Below are positions 52,714 to 63,124 of a DNA stretch of 64,000 bases, one piece after another. Positions within the stretch are counted from its first letter, which is position 1, and the number at the start of each line of letters is the position of its first letter. A program made the position numbers and the translations under genes. Source of the stretch: Leptodontidium sp. MPI-SDFR-AT-0119 (Eukaryota > Ascomycota > Leotiomycetes > Helotiales > Leptodontidiaceae); contig JAHLEZ010000022.1 of assembly GCA_020726505.1 (NCBI GenBank), forward strand, positions 62,001-126,000, in the 5' to 3' direction. A model generated the notes under the pieces. The model saw only the letters and a list, made by a program, of their open reading frames with translations, ran no database searches and was not told the origin of the DNA.

Positions 52714-53967
52714 TCAAGACTTTCCTATCTCCCGCTGGAATTTCTTGATGTTGCTCACAAATTGCAGAGCGATGCCTGGTGCTACCTTGTTCTTTACCAT
52801 GAGCTCAACGACGACCTTTAGATGCTGCAAGATAGTGTTCAGTTCTAGGAACTGATTCATCGCAACTTGATTTCTAATCTGCAGTGCTTGTCTCCACCTT
52901 TCGCTCTCAACTTGTGCCAGGCCACAGTTGCAGTACTCCTCAAGCATGGCCTGTCTATCGCCTTCTACGTCCCCCAGTTTTTCAACAAGTGGTATTTCGG
53001 CCGTATCGCAACATCTATTATGGGAGGAGGCGTGTGCTTTACATTGACGATAGTCAATGGAGCCATCTGCCTTCCGCTTGCGATTGTTTTCCAATATATT
53101 TTTGATTATGTGGGGTGGGATCTCGATGCCAACATCGACGTCCTCCTCCGTCTCCCCTTCCTTCATCGTCTCTTTGATGTGTCCGACAATCTCTTCAAGC
53201 TGGGCTGGCAATAGCTTCTGGTGAATCCCTCGCTCATCCGGCCAGCAATGGGGTCCTTGCTTGCAGTGTTTGGCTTTACAACGATACTGCTCGTAGACTC
53301 GAGTCCAAAGACCAGCTTCGGCGGCTCTCTGAAGCCTTTGAGCCTCTGTCGCCCTTTTCTTCTTCTTCTTGCCCTTCGCCGTTACAGAATCACAAGCAAC
53401 TTCCTTATAAACAAACTCCATGCTGAGGGTTATCTTCCTTCCTATGCTGAACAAGTCACTCAGACCTTCTAGGTGTTCGTCAACTTACTGCCAATCGATC
53501 TCCAGCTTCTAGCATCGTTTCGTCAGGCCGCGTCGACGGCTTTTCTCGACAGACCCTTCGATAATCCTTTCTTCGCACGTATATTTATCTTCTGGGAATT
53601 TGTCTTCGTCCTTGAGATAGTTATCAAGTCGGGGGTGGTGGAACTTAGCCTTCCAAAAATCACTCGGAGCCAAGACGAGATCTGGATCTGTGTCTGAAAA
53701 GACACGCCTGGCTCTGATCTTCTCCCGCTGAGAGATCTTCCACTGAAAGTCATAATGGATACACATTGGGTTGTGCTTGTCATATTGCTTCTCACTGTCC
53801 CATCCACTGAGTCGGAGAAGTGGTAATGCTTGTCCGCCGCTTGGCTGATCAGCTTGTTTGGCTGTGGGGCTGGCTGGGCGAGCGCTCAGGCCACCAGATG
53901 TCGGATTCACGGCGGTTCCATAATTCAAAGAATGATCGCTATCGAGCCTACTGAAAGGCCTGTTTTC
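52714..53967 (-). pseudogene. Accessory ORF2 pseudogene of the third element
   Basis: From ATG near 53967 (MENRPFSRLDSD) the frame shows CIHYDFQWKISQREK and PDLVLAPSDFWKAKF. It is then stopped by TAG and TAA seven codons apart near 53495-53520 (both could come from CAG/CAA by C-to-T change). It continues in the same frame with LEGLSDLFSIGRKITLSMEF, the cysteine cluster C-x4-C-x5-C-W (CKQGPHCWPDERG) and a C-terminal helix. The order of landmarks equals that of the 406-residue protein at 43448. Confidence 0.75.
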
Positions 53968-54282
53968 CATGATAGCGTGCACGTACTTTGTAATAAGGAC
54001 TTGGCAGTTTTGGTGGGGTCTTGAGGAGGGGGCAAGTCTCAAAGTCATTCCGCGACAGGATATGTGGCCCTCAGAGTGCCGAGGGTTTTCGGTAGGTCCC
54101 TGTATTTGCTTACTAATCAACTGACATAGATAGCTAAACTCACCCAATCACCAAACTCAAGAAGAGCAGGTCAGGAGGCCAATCAACAGAGAAGCACTGC
54201 AATTTTAGCGTCTGGGAGGAGCTTGAAATCAGTCAGCAATCAGTCAGCCAGTATTCAAATCGGTAGTGGTGCGGAGGAGGGA

Positions 54283-55614
54283 ATGGAGGGCGCAATCTTG
54301 ACACGTCAATCGAGCCGAGAACGCGTCCAGACGCCGAAGGCATTGGAATGGAACAAGAGAAGGTCCAGAGCCGCGTCAAGCGACGTAGAGGATACGATTG
54401 AAGTTATTGAGGCCCCGGCGGCGCCGCAAGCAAAGCGATCAGAAGTCAGTTCGCACCTCAAGGAACGCATAGTCGCGACGAAGGTTAAGGCCCTCACCGC
54501 AAAGGCGGGAGAACGCCCCGCAACAATGGCAGCGACTCTGAATCACTCAACACACGAGAAAGCAATGTCAACCGCGAATGCGCAGGTCAAAGTACTCACC
54601 GACCTAGTCAAGTCGCTGTTGAGGGCGATAGAGGAACAGAAGGAGGAGCACGCGAATCAGCTCGAGACACTGACGAAGACCTTCACCGAACAAATTGAAA
54701 TGCTGAAAGCACAAGTCACGAAGATGACGGAGAAGATCGAGACTCAGTTATCCAATATACAACCGCCCCTGAGCGCTTCACCATCGTATGCTGAGGTCGC
54801 TCGTACACCACCGAGCAGTCGGCCAAGCAACGTACGAACTCTGACCTCCATGGGTACGACACCATCAAGGATGACCGATGCACTATATTGCACGATTGAC
54901 ACATCGAGAGTGGGCGAGGAAGAGAGGAGTAAGGCACAACCCGGAGCAATCAGAAAGGCGATTGAGGAGGAGATCCGCACCATAGAAGGGCAGGAACATT
55001 GGCGTTGCGTTGCGGTGATCAAGGACGCTAAGAACCTTGATCGCATCAGGGTAACGTACAGAGATGAAACCGAACTTCAAAGGATCAAGAAGGCAGCGGA
55101 GAAAACGGCAGTAATAGGGGTCAGGGTGCTACGGGATCAACTGTATCCTGTAAAGGTAGACAATGCCAATCGAACAGCTATTCTTGATCAGGATGGAAAG
55201 GTTCTACCGGGGGTCACAGAGACCCTTAGAAAGGAGAATGACGTCCATATTGCCAAGATCACATGGCTTAGCAGAAAAGACATCGGAAAGGCATATGGAT
55301 CGATGGTCGTCTACGTGACCAAGGGCAGCGAAGCATCGAGACTATTGCAAGGTCAATACTTCCATGTTGCCGGAGAGTCAGCCTACACCAGAGTGTTCGA
55401 GCCCCGGCATGGTCCCCTACAATGTTACAAGTGTCAAGAAGTAGGGCACAAGGCGTTCTCTTGTATGAAACCGCAGGTTTGTGCCAGGTGTGCCCAAACG
55501 GGGCACCATCACAGCGAATGCCGAGCGGCAATACCGAAATGCGTGCCTTGCGGAGGACCGCACGAGTCGTTCAGCAAGAATTGTCGAGTGCTCTATCCCG
55601 CTCGTCATGAATAG
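54283..55614 (+). CDS. LINE ORF1: Gag-like nucleic-acid-binding protein
   Basis: 443 residues from the first in-frame ATG. A long coiled coil (TDLVKSLLRAIEEQKEEHAN; MLKAQVTKMTEKIETQL) is followed by a probable RNA-recognition-like region and three zinc knuckles near the end. The first two are canonical C-x2-C-x4-H-x4-C (CYKCQEVGHKAFSC; CARCAQTGHHHSEC) and the third is a variant. It coats LINE RNA. Its stop overlaps the start of ORF2 in ATGAATAG. Confidence 0.85.
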   Translation: MEGAILTRQSSRERVQTPKALEWNKRRSRAASSDVEDTIEVIEAPAAPQAKRSEVSSHLKERIVATKVKALTAKAGERPATMAATLNHSTHEKAMSTANAQVKVLTDLVKSLLRAIEEQKEEHANQLETLTKTFTEQIEMLKAQVTKMTEKIETQLSNIQPPLSASPSYAEVARTPPSSRPSNVRTLTSMGTTPSRMTDALYCTIDTSRVGEEERSKAQPGAIRKAIEEEIRTIEGQEHWRCVAVIKDAKNLDRIRVTYRDETELQRIKKAAEKTAVIGVRVLRDQLYPVKVDNANRTAILDQDGKVLPGVTETLRKENDVHIAKITWLSRKDIGKAYGSMVVYVTKGSEASRLLQGQYFHVAGESAYTRVFEPRHGPLQCYKCQEVGHKAFSCMKPQVCARCAQTGHHHSECRAAIPKCVPCGGPHESFSKNCRVLYPARHE

Positions 55615-58600
55615 AACACTCACAGTGCTCCAACTAAATGTGAGAAAGCAGGAAATGGTACAACACAGTCTAATGAACGACGAACGACTAAAGGAGTTTG
55701 CGGTGCTGGCGATTTCCGAGCCGTATGCGAGGACGATCGACAACAAAGTGATAACGGCGCCTATGAGGCATTCTAATTGGACCAAGATGGTGCCAACAGT
55801 CCAACGGAAGGAAAGGTGGGCGTTCCGGAGCATGCTCTGGATCCGGAAGGATATCGAAGCAGAGCAGGTAGCGGTACAATCGTCGGACATCACTGCCGCC
55901 GTCTTGCGACTGCCAGACCGGTCGATATTGGTGGTGTCCGTATACGTGGAAGGATCAGATGCGAACGCACTCTCGTGTGCGACCAAAACCTTGCACCAGG
56001 TAATTCAGGAAACACGGAACAAGATTGGCACTCGAGTGGACTTGATACTTGCCGGGGATTTCAACCGACATGATCAGCTGTGGGGGGGAGATGAGGTCTC
56101 ACAAAACAGACAAGGAGAAGCCGATGCCATCGTGGACCTCATGAGCGAGTACGCCCTTCACAGCTTGCTCCCGAGAGGTACGAAGACGTGGCAAAGCGGT
56201 GACCGCGAGTCTACAATCGATTTGATACTAGCCTCAGAGGAATTAGCAACATCGATGGTAAAGTGTGTCATACACGCGACCGAACATGGCTCTGACCACA
56301 GGGCAATCGAGACAACGTTCGACGTTGCCACCCCGGAGCGGGTCGTTGAAGAGAGGCTGCTTTTCAAGAACGCCCCATGGAAGGAAATACGAGCCAGGAT
56401 TGACTCCTCCCTTCGTTCTGCCCCGTTTGGGGGCAGTGTGCAGCAGCAAACAGATCGATTGATGACAGCGGTACTGGAAGCAGTCCACGCACTTACACCC
56501 AAGGCGAAACCGTCACCGTACGCAACGAGATGGTGGACGACAGACTTGACCCAGCTCCGTCGAGTCTACACATATTGGAGGAGTCGAGCCAGGACTGAAC
56601 GTCGAGCCGGGCGTATAATACCTGACCTCGAGAGGCAGGCCCAAGCTGCGGCTGCGCAATACCACGAGACACTCCGCAAGCAGAAGAAGATTCACTGGGA
56701 CGATTTCCTCGCAGATAACGCAAACATCTGGCAAGCAGCGAAGTACCTGAACCCTGACGGGAGCGCAGCATTTGACAAGATACCACCCTTGGTGAGAACA
56801 GACGGATCTAGCACGACTGATAAGACCGAACAAGCGAGAGAGTTGCTGGCCACCTTCTTCCCCCCATTGCCTGCAGTGATAGAGGAGGAAGGCCTACGGC
56901 CCCAGCGGGCACCGGTCCCAATGCCACGCCTTTCGGTCGAGGAGGTGGAGCGAAGAGTGTTTGCGGCACAGTCGTGGAAGGCACCCGGTGATGACGGACT
57001 ACCAGCAATAGTATGGAAGCAAATATGGCCGGTAGTGAAAGAGAGGATGACCATCCTCTTCCAGACATCACTGGACGTCGGCGAGCTCCCTGCACAGTGG
57101 AGAGACGCTAAAATCATACCGCTCAAAAAGCCAAAGAAGGGGAACTACACAGTAGCAAAAGCGTGGCGGCCGATCTCGTTGCTGTCCACGCTAGGCAAAG
57201 CACTTGAGTCAGTAGTGGCAGAACGGATATCATACGTGGTCGAAACATTTGGATTACTCCCGGCGAATCATTTCGGGGCAAGGAAGAAACGTTCAACCGA
57301 ACAGGCTCTTATACTTCTACAAGAGAGTATCTACAAGGCATGGAGAGCCAAGAAGGTGCTCAGTCTTGTTAGTTTTGACGTGAAGGGGGCATATAATGGG
57401 GTGTGCAAGGAGAGACTACTGCAGAGACTTACAGCAAGAGGCATTCCACCGGAGCTGGTCAAATGGATTGATGCGTTTTGCTCCGACCGCACGGCAACTA
57501 TCTTGGTCAACGGCCACGTCTCTGAACGGCAACTGCTGTCGCAAGCAGGGTTGCCACAGGGGTCCCCGCTCTCGCCGGTGCTGTTCCTCTTCTTCAACGC
57601 CGATCTGGTCCAGCGCAGAATCGATAGTAGCGGAGGATCAATGGCATTTGTGGACGATTATACCGCATGGGTCACAGGACCGACAGCAGATGCAAACCGT
57701 GATGGGATCCTGGCCATCATTAACGAGGCGCTTGATTGGGAGAAGCGAAGCGGTGCAACGTTTGAGGGTGAAAAGACGACCTTGGTACATTTCACTCGAT
57801 GCCCGAACCGATCCAGCACGACCCCAATAACTATTAAAGGAGAAGTAGTAACGCCGAAGGAGACCGCCAAGATCTTAGGAGTGACTATGGACTCAAAGCT
57901 GCGATACAAACAGCACATCGCGAGCGCAGCGACAAAAGGTCTCTTGGCTGCCATGGCGCTAAAGAGGTTACGGATGGTGTCCCCCTCGACCGCAAGGCAA
58001 CTTTTCGAGTCAACAGTAGCACCTGTGGTCGACTACGCCTCTAACATCTGGATGCATGCATGCGGAACTGCCGGTATGGCGTCACTGAACAGAGTGCAAA
58101 GGGTAGGAGCACAGGCAATTATAGGCTCATTCCGCACGGTAGCCGTCGCTGTGGCCGAAACGGAAGCAAGCATACGAACGGTACGCGAGCGGCACGCAGA
58201 TCGGGCTATCAAGCTGTGGGTCGGCCTTCATACGCTACCCAAGACAAATCCGCTCTCGAGAATTAGCACTAGGGTATTGCGAAGATTCACATCGCCATTG
58301 CAGAAGATAGCCCAAGCACACGAAGATATACCGACAGACACCGTAGAGACCATCCAAGAATATGTGATTAGTCCATGGGAACCACGAATACCGGCAATCA
58401 TCAATCCGAACAGCGAGAGAGCGGCGGAAGTGGCCAATTGCATCAGCGACATATGCATTGCAACAAGCTCATCTGAGAGGAAAGGCATGGTAGGCATGGG
58501 AGGCGCCATTTTCGACACCTACGGTAGGATGCCAAATGGGCAGCCCATTACATTCGCGATCACCCTTGGACCGAGATCAGAACAAAACCCGTACGTTGCC

Positions 58601-59407
58601 GAGCTCGAGGCGATAGCAATGGCGATTCAGGGAGTTCCCCCATACATCTCGAGGAGAGAGATTACAATCGTCACTAGTAACCAGGCGGCGCTACAAGTAG
58701 TAAGCCAACCAAAACAACAGTCGGGTCAGGCCAGCGTGATGCGAATCTACGACGCAGTCAGAGAACTGAGGGAAGGATACAATCGCGTCCTCCTCTTGTG
58801 GGCTCCAGCACAACAAGAGTTTCATCTGGGGAAAGAAGCCAAGAAGGCAGCACGAAGGGCCACGGAGACAGGCAGATTACCACAGAAACTATTCCCTAAC
58901 GCCAAATCCACAATTATCAACATAGCAAAAGCAAAGAGGCAAATCGGCAACACGCTTCCTGATGGGGTGGGAAAACACCTGAAGAAAATAGACACAGCGC
59001 TGCCAGGGCGACACACCCGTACATTGTACGACGCCTTAGGAAGAAGGGAAGCAAACGTGCTAGCACAGCTGCGGACGGGCATGGCACGACTCAACGGGTA
59101 TCTACATCGTATCGGGGCAGCAGAATCGGATCAGTGTGCTTGCGGACAGGCAAGAGAAACAGTTGAACACTTCCTCTTTAACTGCTCATTGTGGGACGCG
59201 CACCGAGAATGCTTACTAGAGCAAACGGAGACCAGAAGGGGTAGCCTCTCCTACTACCTAGGAGGGAAAGCACCATCTGACCCGCTGAATTGGAAACCCG
59301 ACATCGAAGTGGTACGGACCACTATCAAGTACGCCATCGCAACAGGCCGACTCGACCAAGAGGTGGACACACAGCAACCCAGACGTCACAGGCGTGACTT
59401 GCATTAA
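55607..59407 (+). CDS. LINE ORF2: endonuclease - reverse transcriptase - RNase H
   Basis: 1266 residues, unbroken. An apurinic-type endonuclease is N-terminal (LQLNVRKQE; DLILAGDFNRHDQLWGG; HGSDHRAIE). The reverse transcriptase follows, with KAWRPISLLSTLGKALE, AGLPQGSPLSPVLFLFF and the catalytic FVDDYTAW near residue 681. RNase H comes next (TYGRMPNGQPITFAITLG; YVAELEAIAMAI). A C-terminal C-x1-C-x7-H-x4-C element ends the domain order (CACGQARETVEHFLFNC). The start ATG overlaps the ORF1 stop by 8 bp, so reinitiation after termination is likely. Confidence 0.9.
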   Translation: MNRTLTVLQLNVRKQEMVQHSLMNDERLKEFAVLAISEPYARTIDNKVITAPMRHSNWTKMVPTVQRKERWAFRSMLWIRKDIEAEQVAVQSSDITAAVLRLPDRSILVVSVYVEGSDANALSCATKTLHQVIQETRNKIGTRVDLILAGDFNRHDQLWGGDEVSQNRQGEADAIVDLMSEYALHSLLPRGTKTWQSGDRESTIDLILASEELATSMVKCVIHATEHGSDHRAIETTFDVATPERVVEERLLFKNAPWKEIRARIDSSLRSAPFGGSVQQQTDRLMTAVLEAVHALTPKAKPSPYATRWWTTDLTQLRRVYTYWRSRARTERRAGRIIPDLERQAQAAAAQYHETLRKQKKIHWDDFLADNANIWQAAKYLNPDGSAAFDKIPPLVRTDGSSTTDKTEQARELLATFFPPLPAVIEEEGLRPQRAPVPMPRLSVEEVERRVFAAQSWKAPGDDGLPAIVWKQIWPVVKERMTILFQTSLDVGELPAQWRDAKIIPLKKPKKGNYTVAKAWRPISLLSTLGKALESVVAERISYVVETFGLLPANHFGARKKRSTEQALILLQESIYKAWRAKKVLSLVSFDVKGAYNGVCKERLLQRLTARGIPPELVKWIDAFCSDRTATILVNGHVSERQLLSQAGLPQGSPLSPVLFLFFNADLVQRRIDSSGGSMAFVDDYTAWVTGPTADANRDGILAIINEALDWEKRSGATFEGEKTTLVHFTRCPNRSSTTPITIKGEVVTPKETAKILGVTMDSKLRYKQHIASAATKGLLAAMALKRLRMVSPSTARQLFESTVAPVVDYASNIWMHACGTAGMASLNRVQRVGAQAIIGSFRTVAVAVAETEASIRTVRERHADRAIKLWVGLHTLPKTNPLSRISTRVLRRFTSPLQKIAQAHEDIPTDTVETIQEYVISPWEPRIPAIINPNSERAAEVANCISDICIATSSSERKGMVGMGGAIFDTYGRMPNGQPITFAITLGPRSEQNPYVAELEAIAMAIQGVPPYISRREITIVTSNQAALQVVSQPKQQSGQASVMRIYDAVRELREGYNRVLLLWAPAQQEFHLGKEAKKAARRATETGRLPQKLFPNAKSTIINIAKAKRQIGNTLPDGVGKHLKKIDTALPGRHTRTLYDALGRREANVLAQLRTGMARLNGYLHRIGAAESDQCACGQARETVEHFLFNCSLWDAHRECLLEQTETRRGSLSYYLGGKAPSDPLNWKPDIEVVRTTIKYAIATGRLDQEVDTQQPRRHRRDLH

Positions 59408-59728
59408 GAAGTCCCCCCCCCCTTTCCATTTGTTTTCCCCTCCCCCCGTACTCAACTAACCCACCACGCACCCTCGTGGCCTGGCAGGTCTTGCTTCAAC
59501 CGCTGAAGATAGGACGTTGAACACTTGGAGGAGTTATCTCCAAGTACACTTGCTACTAACAAACCCACGAGACCACGTCGAATTGTAGAATCAAAGGCTA
59601 GAACCAAAAACCGTTCAAAGCGAACGTAGGGGCTGTCACGAGACCATGGCGGAACTGGAGGAATCGAACCCATGTAAATAGTACTAGTGCCCTTTAGGCT
59701 TAGCCGGGCGGAATAGACCTTCATCATC
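59408..59728 (+). other. LINE 3' untranslated region
   Basis: C-rich just after the stop, then non-coding up to the TCATCATCATCA tail. No gene. Confidence 0.6.
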
Positions 59729-59783
59729 ATCACCAAACTCAATACACCAGATTTTAATCGCCAAAGTTGGCTGAAAAACTACG

Positions 59784-60631
59784 AGCACTGCAATTTTAGC
59801 GTCTGGGAGGAGCGTGAAATCAGTCAGCAATTAGTCAGCCAGTATTCAAATCGGTAGTGGTGCGGAGGAGGGACAATAGAGGGCGCAATCTTAACACGTC
59901 AATCGAGCCGAGAACGCGTCCAGACGCCGAAGGCATTAGAATGGAACAAGAGAAGGTCCAGAGCCGCGTCAAGCGACGTAGAGGATACGATTGAAGTTAT
60001 TGAGGCCCCGGCGGCGCCGCAAGCAAAGCGATTAGAAGTCAGTTCGCACCTCAAGGAACGCATAGTCGCGACGAAGGTTAAGGCCCTCACCGCAAAGGCG
60101 GGAGAACGCCCCGTAACAATGGCAGCGACTCTGAACTACTCAACACACGAGAAAGCAATGTTAACCGCGAATGCGTAGGTCAAAGTACTCACTGACCTAG
60201 TCAAGTCGCTGTTAAGGGCGATGGAGGAATAGAAGGAGGAGCACGCGAATCAGCTCGAGACACTAACGAAGACCTTCACTAAACAAATTGAAATACTGAA
60301 AGTATAAGTCACGGAGATGACGGAGAAGATCGAGACTTAGTTATCTAATATATAACCGCCCCTAAGCGCTTCACTATCGTATGCTGAGGTCGCTCGTATA
60401 CTACTGAGCAGTCGGCCAAGTAACGTACGAACTCTGACCTCTATAGGTACGACACTATTAAAGATGACCGATGTACTATATTACACGATTGACACATCGA
60501 GAGTGGGCGAGGAAGAGAGGAGTAAGGCACAACCTAGAGTAATTAGAAAGGCGATTGAGGAGGAGATCTGTATTATAGAAGGGCAGGAATATTGGCGTTG
60601 CGTTGCAGTGATCAAGGACGCTAAGAACCTT
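59784..60631 (+). pseudogene. RIP-damaged 5' part of a second LINE copy
   Basis: It aligns from AGCACTGCAATTTTAGCG with the LINE 5' region at about 54193 through ORF1 to GCTAAGAACCTT. Differences are overwhelmingly CA-to-TA or TG-to-TA: the ORF1 start ATG is ATA, and CAG/CAA codons have become TAG/TAA several times. That is the signature of repeat-induced point mutation. The copy ends where the opposite-strand LINE inserts. Confidence 0.85.
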
Positions 60632-63124
60632 ATTATTATTATTATTATTATTCCATTTTCGTCCTGTATGAGAGCTCAGGGAGCACGTAGGACGTCCACC
60701 AGCTAGGCTGGTGGAGTTTCTAGGTTGTTATAATACACAGAAGTAGTATACAAGAGTGGTCTGGTCGTTGCTTTGCAGCATTGTATACTGATGAATGATG
60801 AGGGTCAGTCCCTTGTTGACAAAAGGAAAAAAGGTATTGTGCTAGCCCAACTGGTCTCTTCCCTTCGCTCCTTCCCCTCACTCCCCTTCGCCCTCATCGT
60901 CTGTGTCATCTCTTCTTCTTTGGAGAGACCATTTTCTGGTGCAAATCTTAGTGGTTTGGAGGAATTGTAGTGTTGCGTCGATACCCACTTTGGAGTGGAG
61001 GAGGAGGGGGACGGTTAGCTCCATATCGAGGGCTGCTTTGAGTGTTTGGCGAGCTTGTGAGAGCTCTGGGCATGTGAGTAACAGGTGATGTGTAGTCTCT
61101 TTCTGCCCACAACGGCATCGGTCGTTGGTCACATGTCCAAGCTGTTTGAGGTAGGATTTGAGGTACCCATGGCCGAGTTTGAGTTGAAAGAATGCGCTAG
61201 CTGTCTCTCTTGGGGTACCGACAGGCGTTCGGATCTTTGATGAGATACTCCAGGGGAAGTATTTTCTGTACGAGTATGTGTTGTTGTGTCGTTTGGGTCT
61301 TGAACTAGCGAGATACTCTCTCCATTCGTCGCCGATCTTTTCTTTTATTCTTAGGCCTAGCATAGCAAAGCTGAGTTGGTTTGTTTGAGGGCTTTTGAAA
61401 GAAGCGCTTTTAGCAAGTAGGTCGGCTTCTTCGTTCCCTTGGATGTCCTCATGCCCTGGGACCCAATGGATTGTAATTTTTGCTCCTTTTTGGGTGATGA
61501 TTCGAGCAGCATTGATGGCCCGGATTTGGCATGCTTGTCCGGGGTTATCAGAGGGGGTTTTGAGTCTCCAGATGCCTGCTTGGTTGTCAGAGTACACGTG
61601 GTAGTGTATTCTAGGTTTGGCTTTTTGGCTGGCGTATTCAATAGCTAGAGTGACTCCTTCAAGTTCTCCGTTGTAGACGAGTTGATTCTTGCCAAGGTTG
61701 GCGAGCTTTCGGTGGTACACATTGTTTGAGGGTGGCGAATAGACTGCAAGGCCGACTCCGATACCTGTGCTCTTTTCCATAGATGATGCGTCCGTATATA
61801 TGAATATACTGTTGTTTGGGTTGGTCTTAATAATCTTAAGGTGTTGAATTGTCTCGTCCTCTTTCGACAGGGGGCTGATCTCTACATCATAGAAAGTATC
61901 GAGGTTCCAAGGTGCGAAGTGAAAGTGAGAGATCTTTTCTACGTTGACTCCCTCGTAGAGTTCAGCTATAGAATCGAAGATTCGACTCAGTTGGAGTGGT
62001 TGTTTTGACTTATCTCGGGGAGCAGTTTCCGTCGGGTTGTGTATGTTGTTGATAGCATTGTTGGTTGGATGTGTTGGAGCGAGTTTAGTGAGCCTGAAGG
62101 CATATCTTCTGAGAGTAGCGTTAAGTCTGACTGTTGGTGGTTGGAGTGCACTTTCTACTTCCATGGGGAGGATTGGTGCTGTTTTGAATACTCCAAGGAT
62201 CTTGCGCAACGCAAGGTTTTGGAGCTTTTGAAGTTGGTTTATGAGGTGCTTTTGTCCCTTCCACCAAAGCTCAGCTCCATAGTCAGCGATACTGATCACA
62301 CATGCAGTGTAAATTTGACGGAGGGCGAAAGGGGTGAGGCCGTTTCCTATAGAGGCAAGTCGAGCTAGGCGGTAGAAGGCTCGTTTGGCACTGTTTACTT
62401 TAGTCGCGACGTGCTCTTTGAATGAGAGGCCGTAGTCGAATTGGATTCCTAGCCATTTGACTGATTTGGATGGCGTGACTTCTTTGCCGTCGGGGAGAGT
62501 TAAGTGCTCGTTTTTGTGACTCTTTGTCCAGTGGATGAGATCCGTCTTGGAAAGATCGAATTTGATTTGGCATTCTCCTGCGTGTAGATACAGCTCTTGA
62601 ATCTGCTTTTGGAGGACCTTGATATTGGTTTTGATATTTGGTGAGGCAGTTGTGAGAGTGACGTCGTCGACGTACGAAATCCATGTGACTTTCGTGGATT
62701 TGAAGAGATCTCTGATATATATCAGGAAGAGGATTGGTGAGATGGGGCTGCCTTGGGGGACTCCAGATATAATGCTTGACGCGTTTTGTATTTCTCCGTC
62801 GAACGCGAGGCCAAGTTGACGAGAATCGAGGAACGAGGATACCCATGCAATTAGAGAGGTTGGGAGGAGGAGTATCTGGAAGATGAATAGGAGACGATAT
62901 TTGGCCACATGGTCGTACGCCCCTTTCACGTCAAGGAAGCACGTCGTAGTCTTCCATCTGCGTTTCTTGTACCGCTCAACAGTGTCGTTGAGTATTAGAG
63001 CTGCGTCGGTAGCGGCAAAGAATTTATATTTCTCACGTAGGTAATATATAAAGTACAGTTCGACGTGCCCCACCCTATACAAGGACCTGTACAACACTTT
63101 TCCCGTATGTAGAAGCAATGTCAA
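60632..63124 (-). mobile_element. 5'-truncated LINE on the minus strand
   Basis: On the minus strand the element ends in AAT repeats (TTATTATT on plus, 60630-60652) placed directly against the RIP-damaged copy, so it inserted there. The 5' limit is uncertain; homology to reverse transcriptase starts near 63030 and the sequence beyond is unrelated. Confidence 0.75.
60878..63124 (-). pseudogene. LINE ORF2 fragment: reverse transcriptase - RNase H
   Basis: The frame is open for 748 codons but has no proper start, and the endonuclease and first reverse-transcriptase motifs are missing. Present are CFLDVKGAYDHVAKYRLL, SGVPQGSPISPILFLIYI, the catalytic SYVDDVTL, and an RNase H with IFIYTDASSMEKSTGIGVG, NGELEGVTLAIEYASQ and HWVPGHEDIQGNEEADLLA. 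A CRCGQKETTHHLLLTC zinc element closes it. The unbroken frame without RIP-type stops suggests a younger insertion than the copy it sits in. It is a different family from the LINE at 54160. Confidence 0.85.

Larger units (their letters stand above)
54160..59728 (+). mobile_element. Apparently intact LINE (Tad1/I-like) with 13-bp target duplication
   Basis: ATCACCAAACTCA stands at 54147-54159 and again at 59729-59741, flanking a 5.57-kb element that ends in TCATCATCATCA. It carries two open ORFs: a Gag-like protein and a protein with endonuclease, reverse transcriptase and RNase H. The clade is assigned by domain content and fungal host only. The exact 3' end is ambiguous by a few bases because the tail shares letters with the duplication. 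Confidence 0.85.
51490..59783. mobile_element. Third two-ORF Tc1-like element, decayed and split by a LINE
   Basis: It contains a transposase pseudogene (plus) converging on an accessory-ORF pseudogene (minus), as in cassettes A and B but without an NLR. The LINE at 54160-59728 interrupts the 5' side of the accessory ORF. Possible terminal repeats are TTTTTAGCGAAGCCCACTTT near 51500 and the inverse of GCCAAAGTTGGCTGAAAAAC near 59760; they match only in part, so the limits are approximate. Confidence 0.45.
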
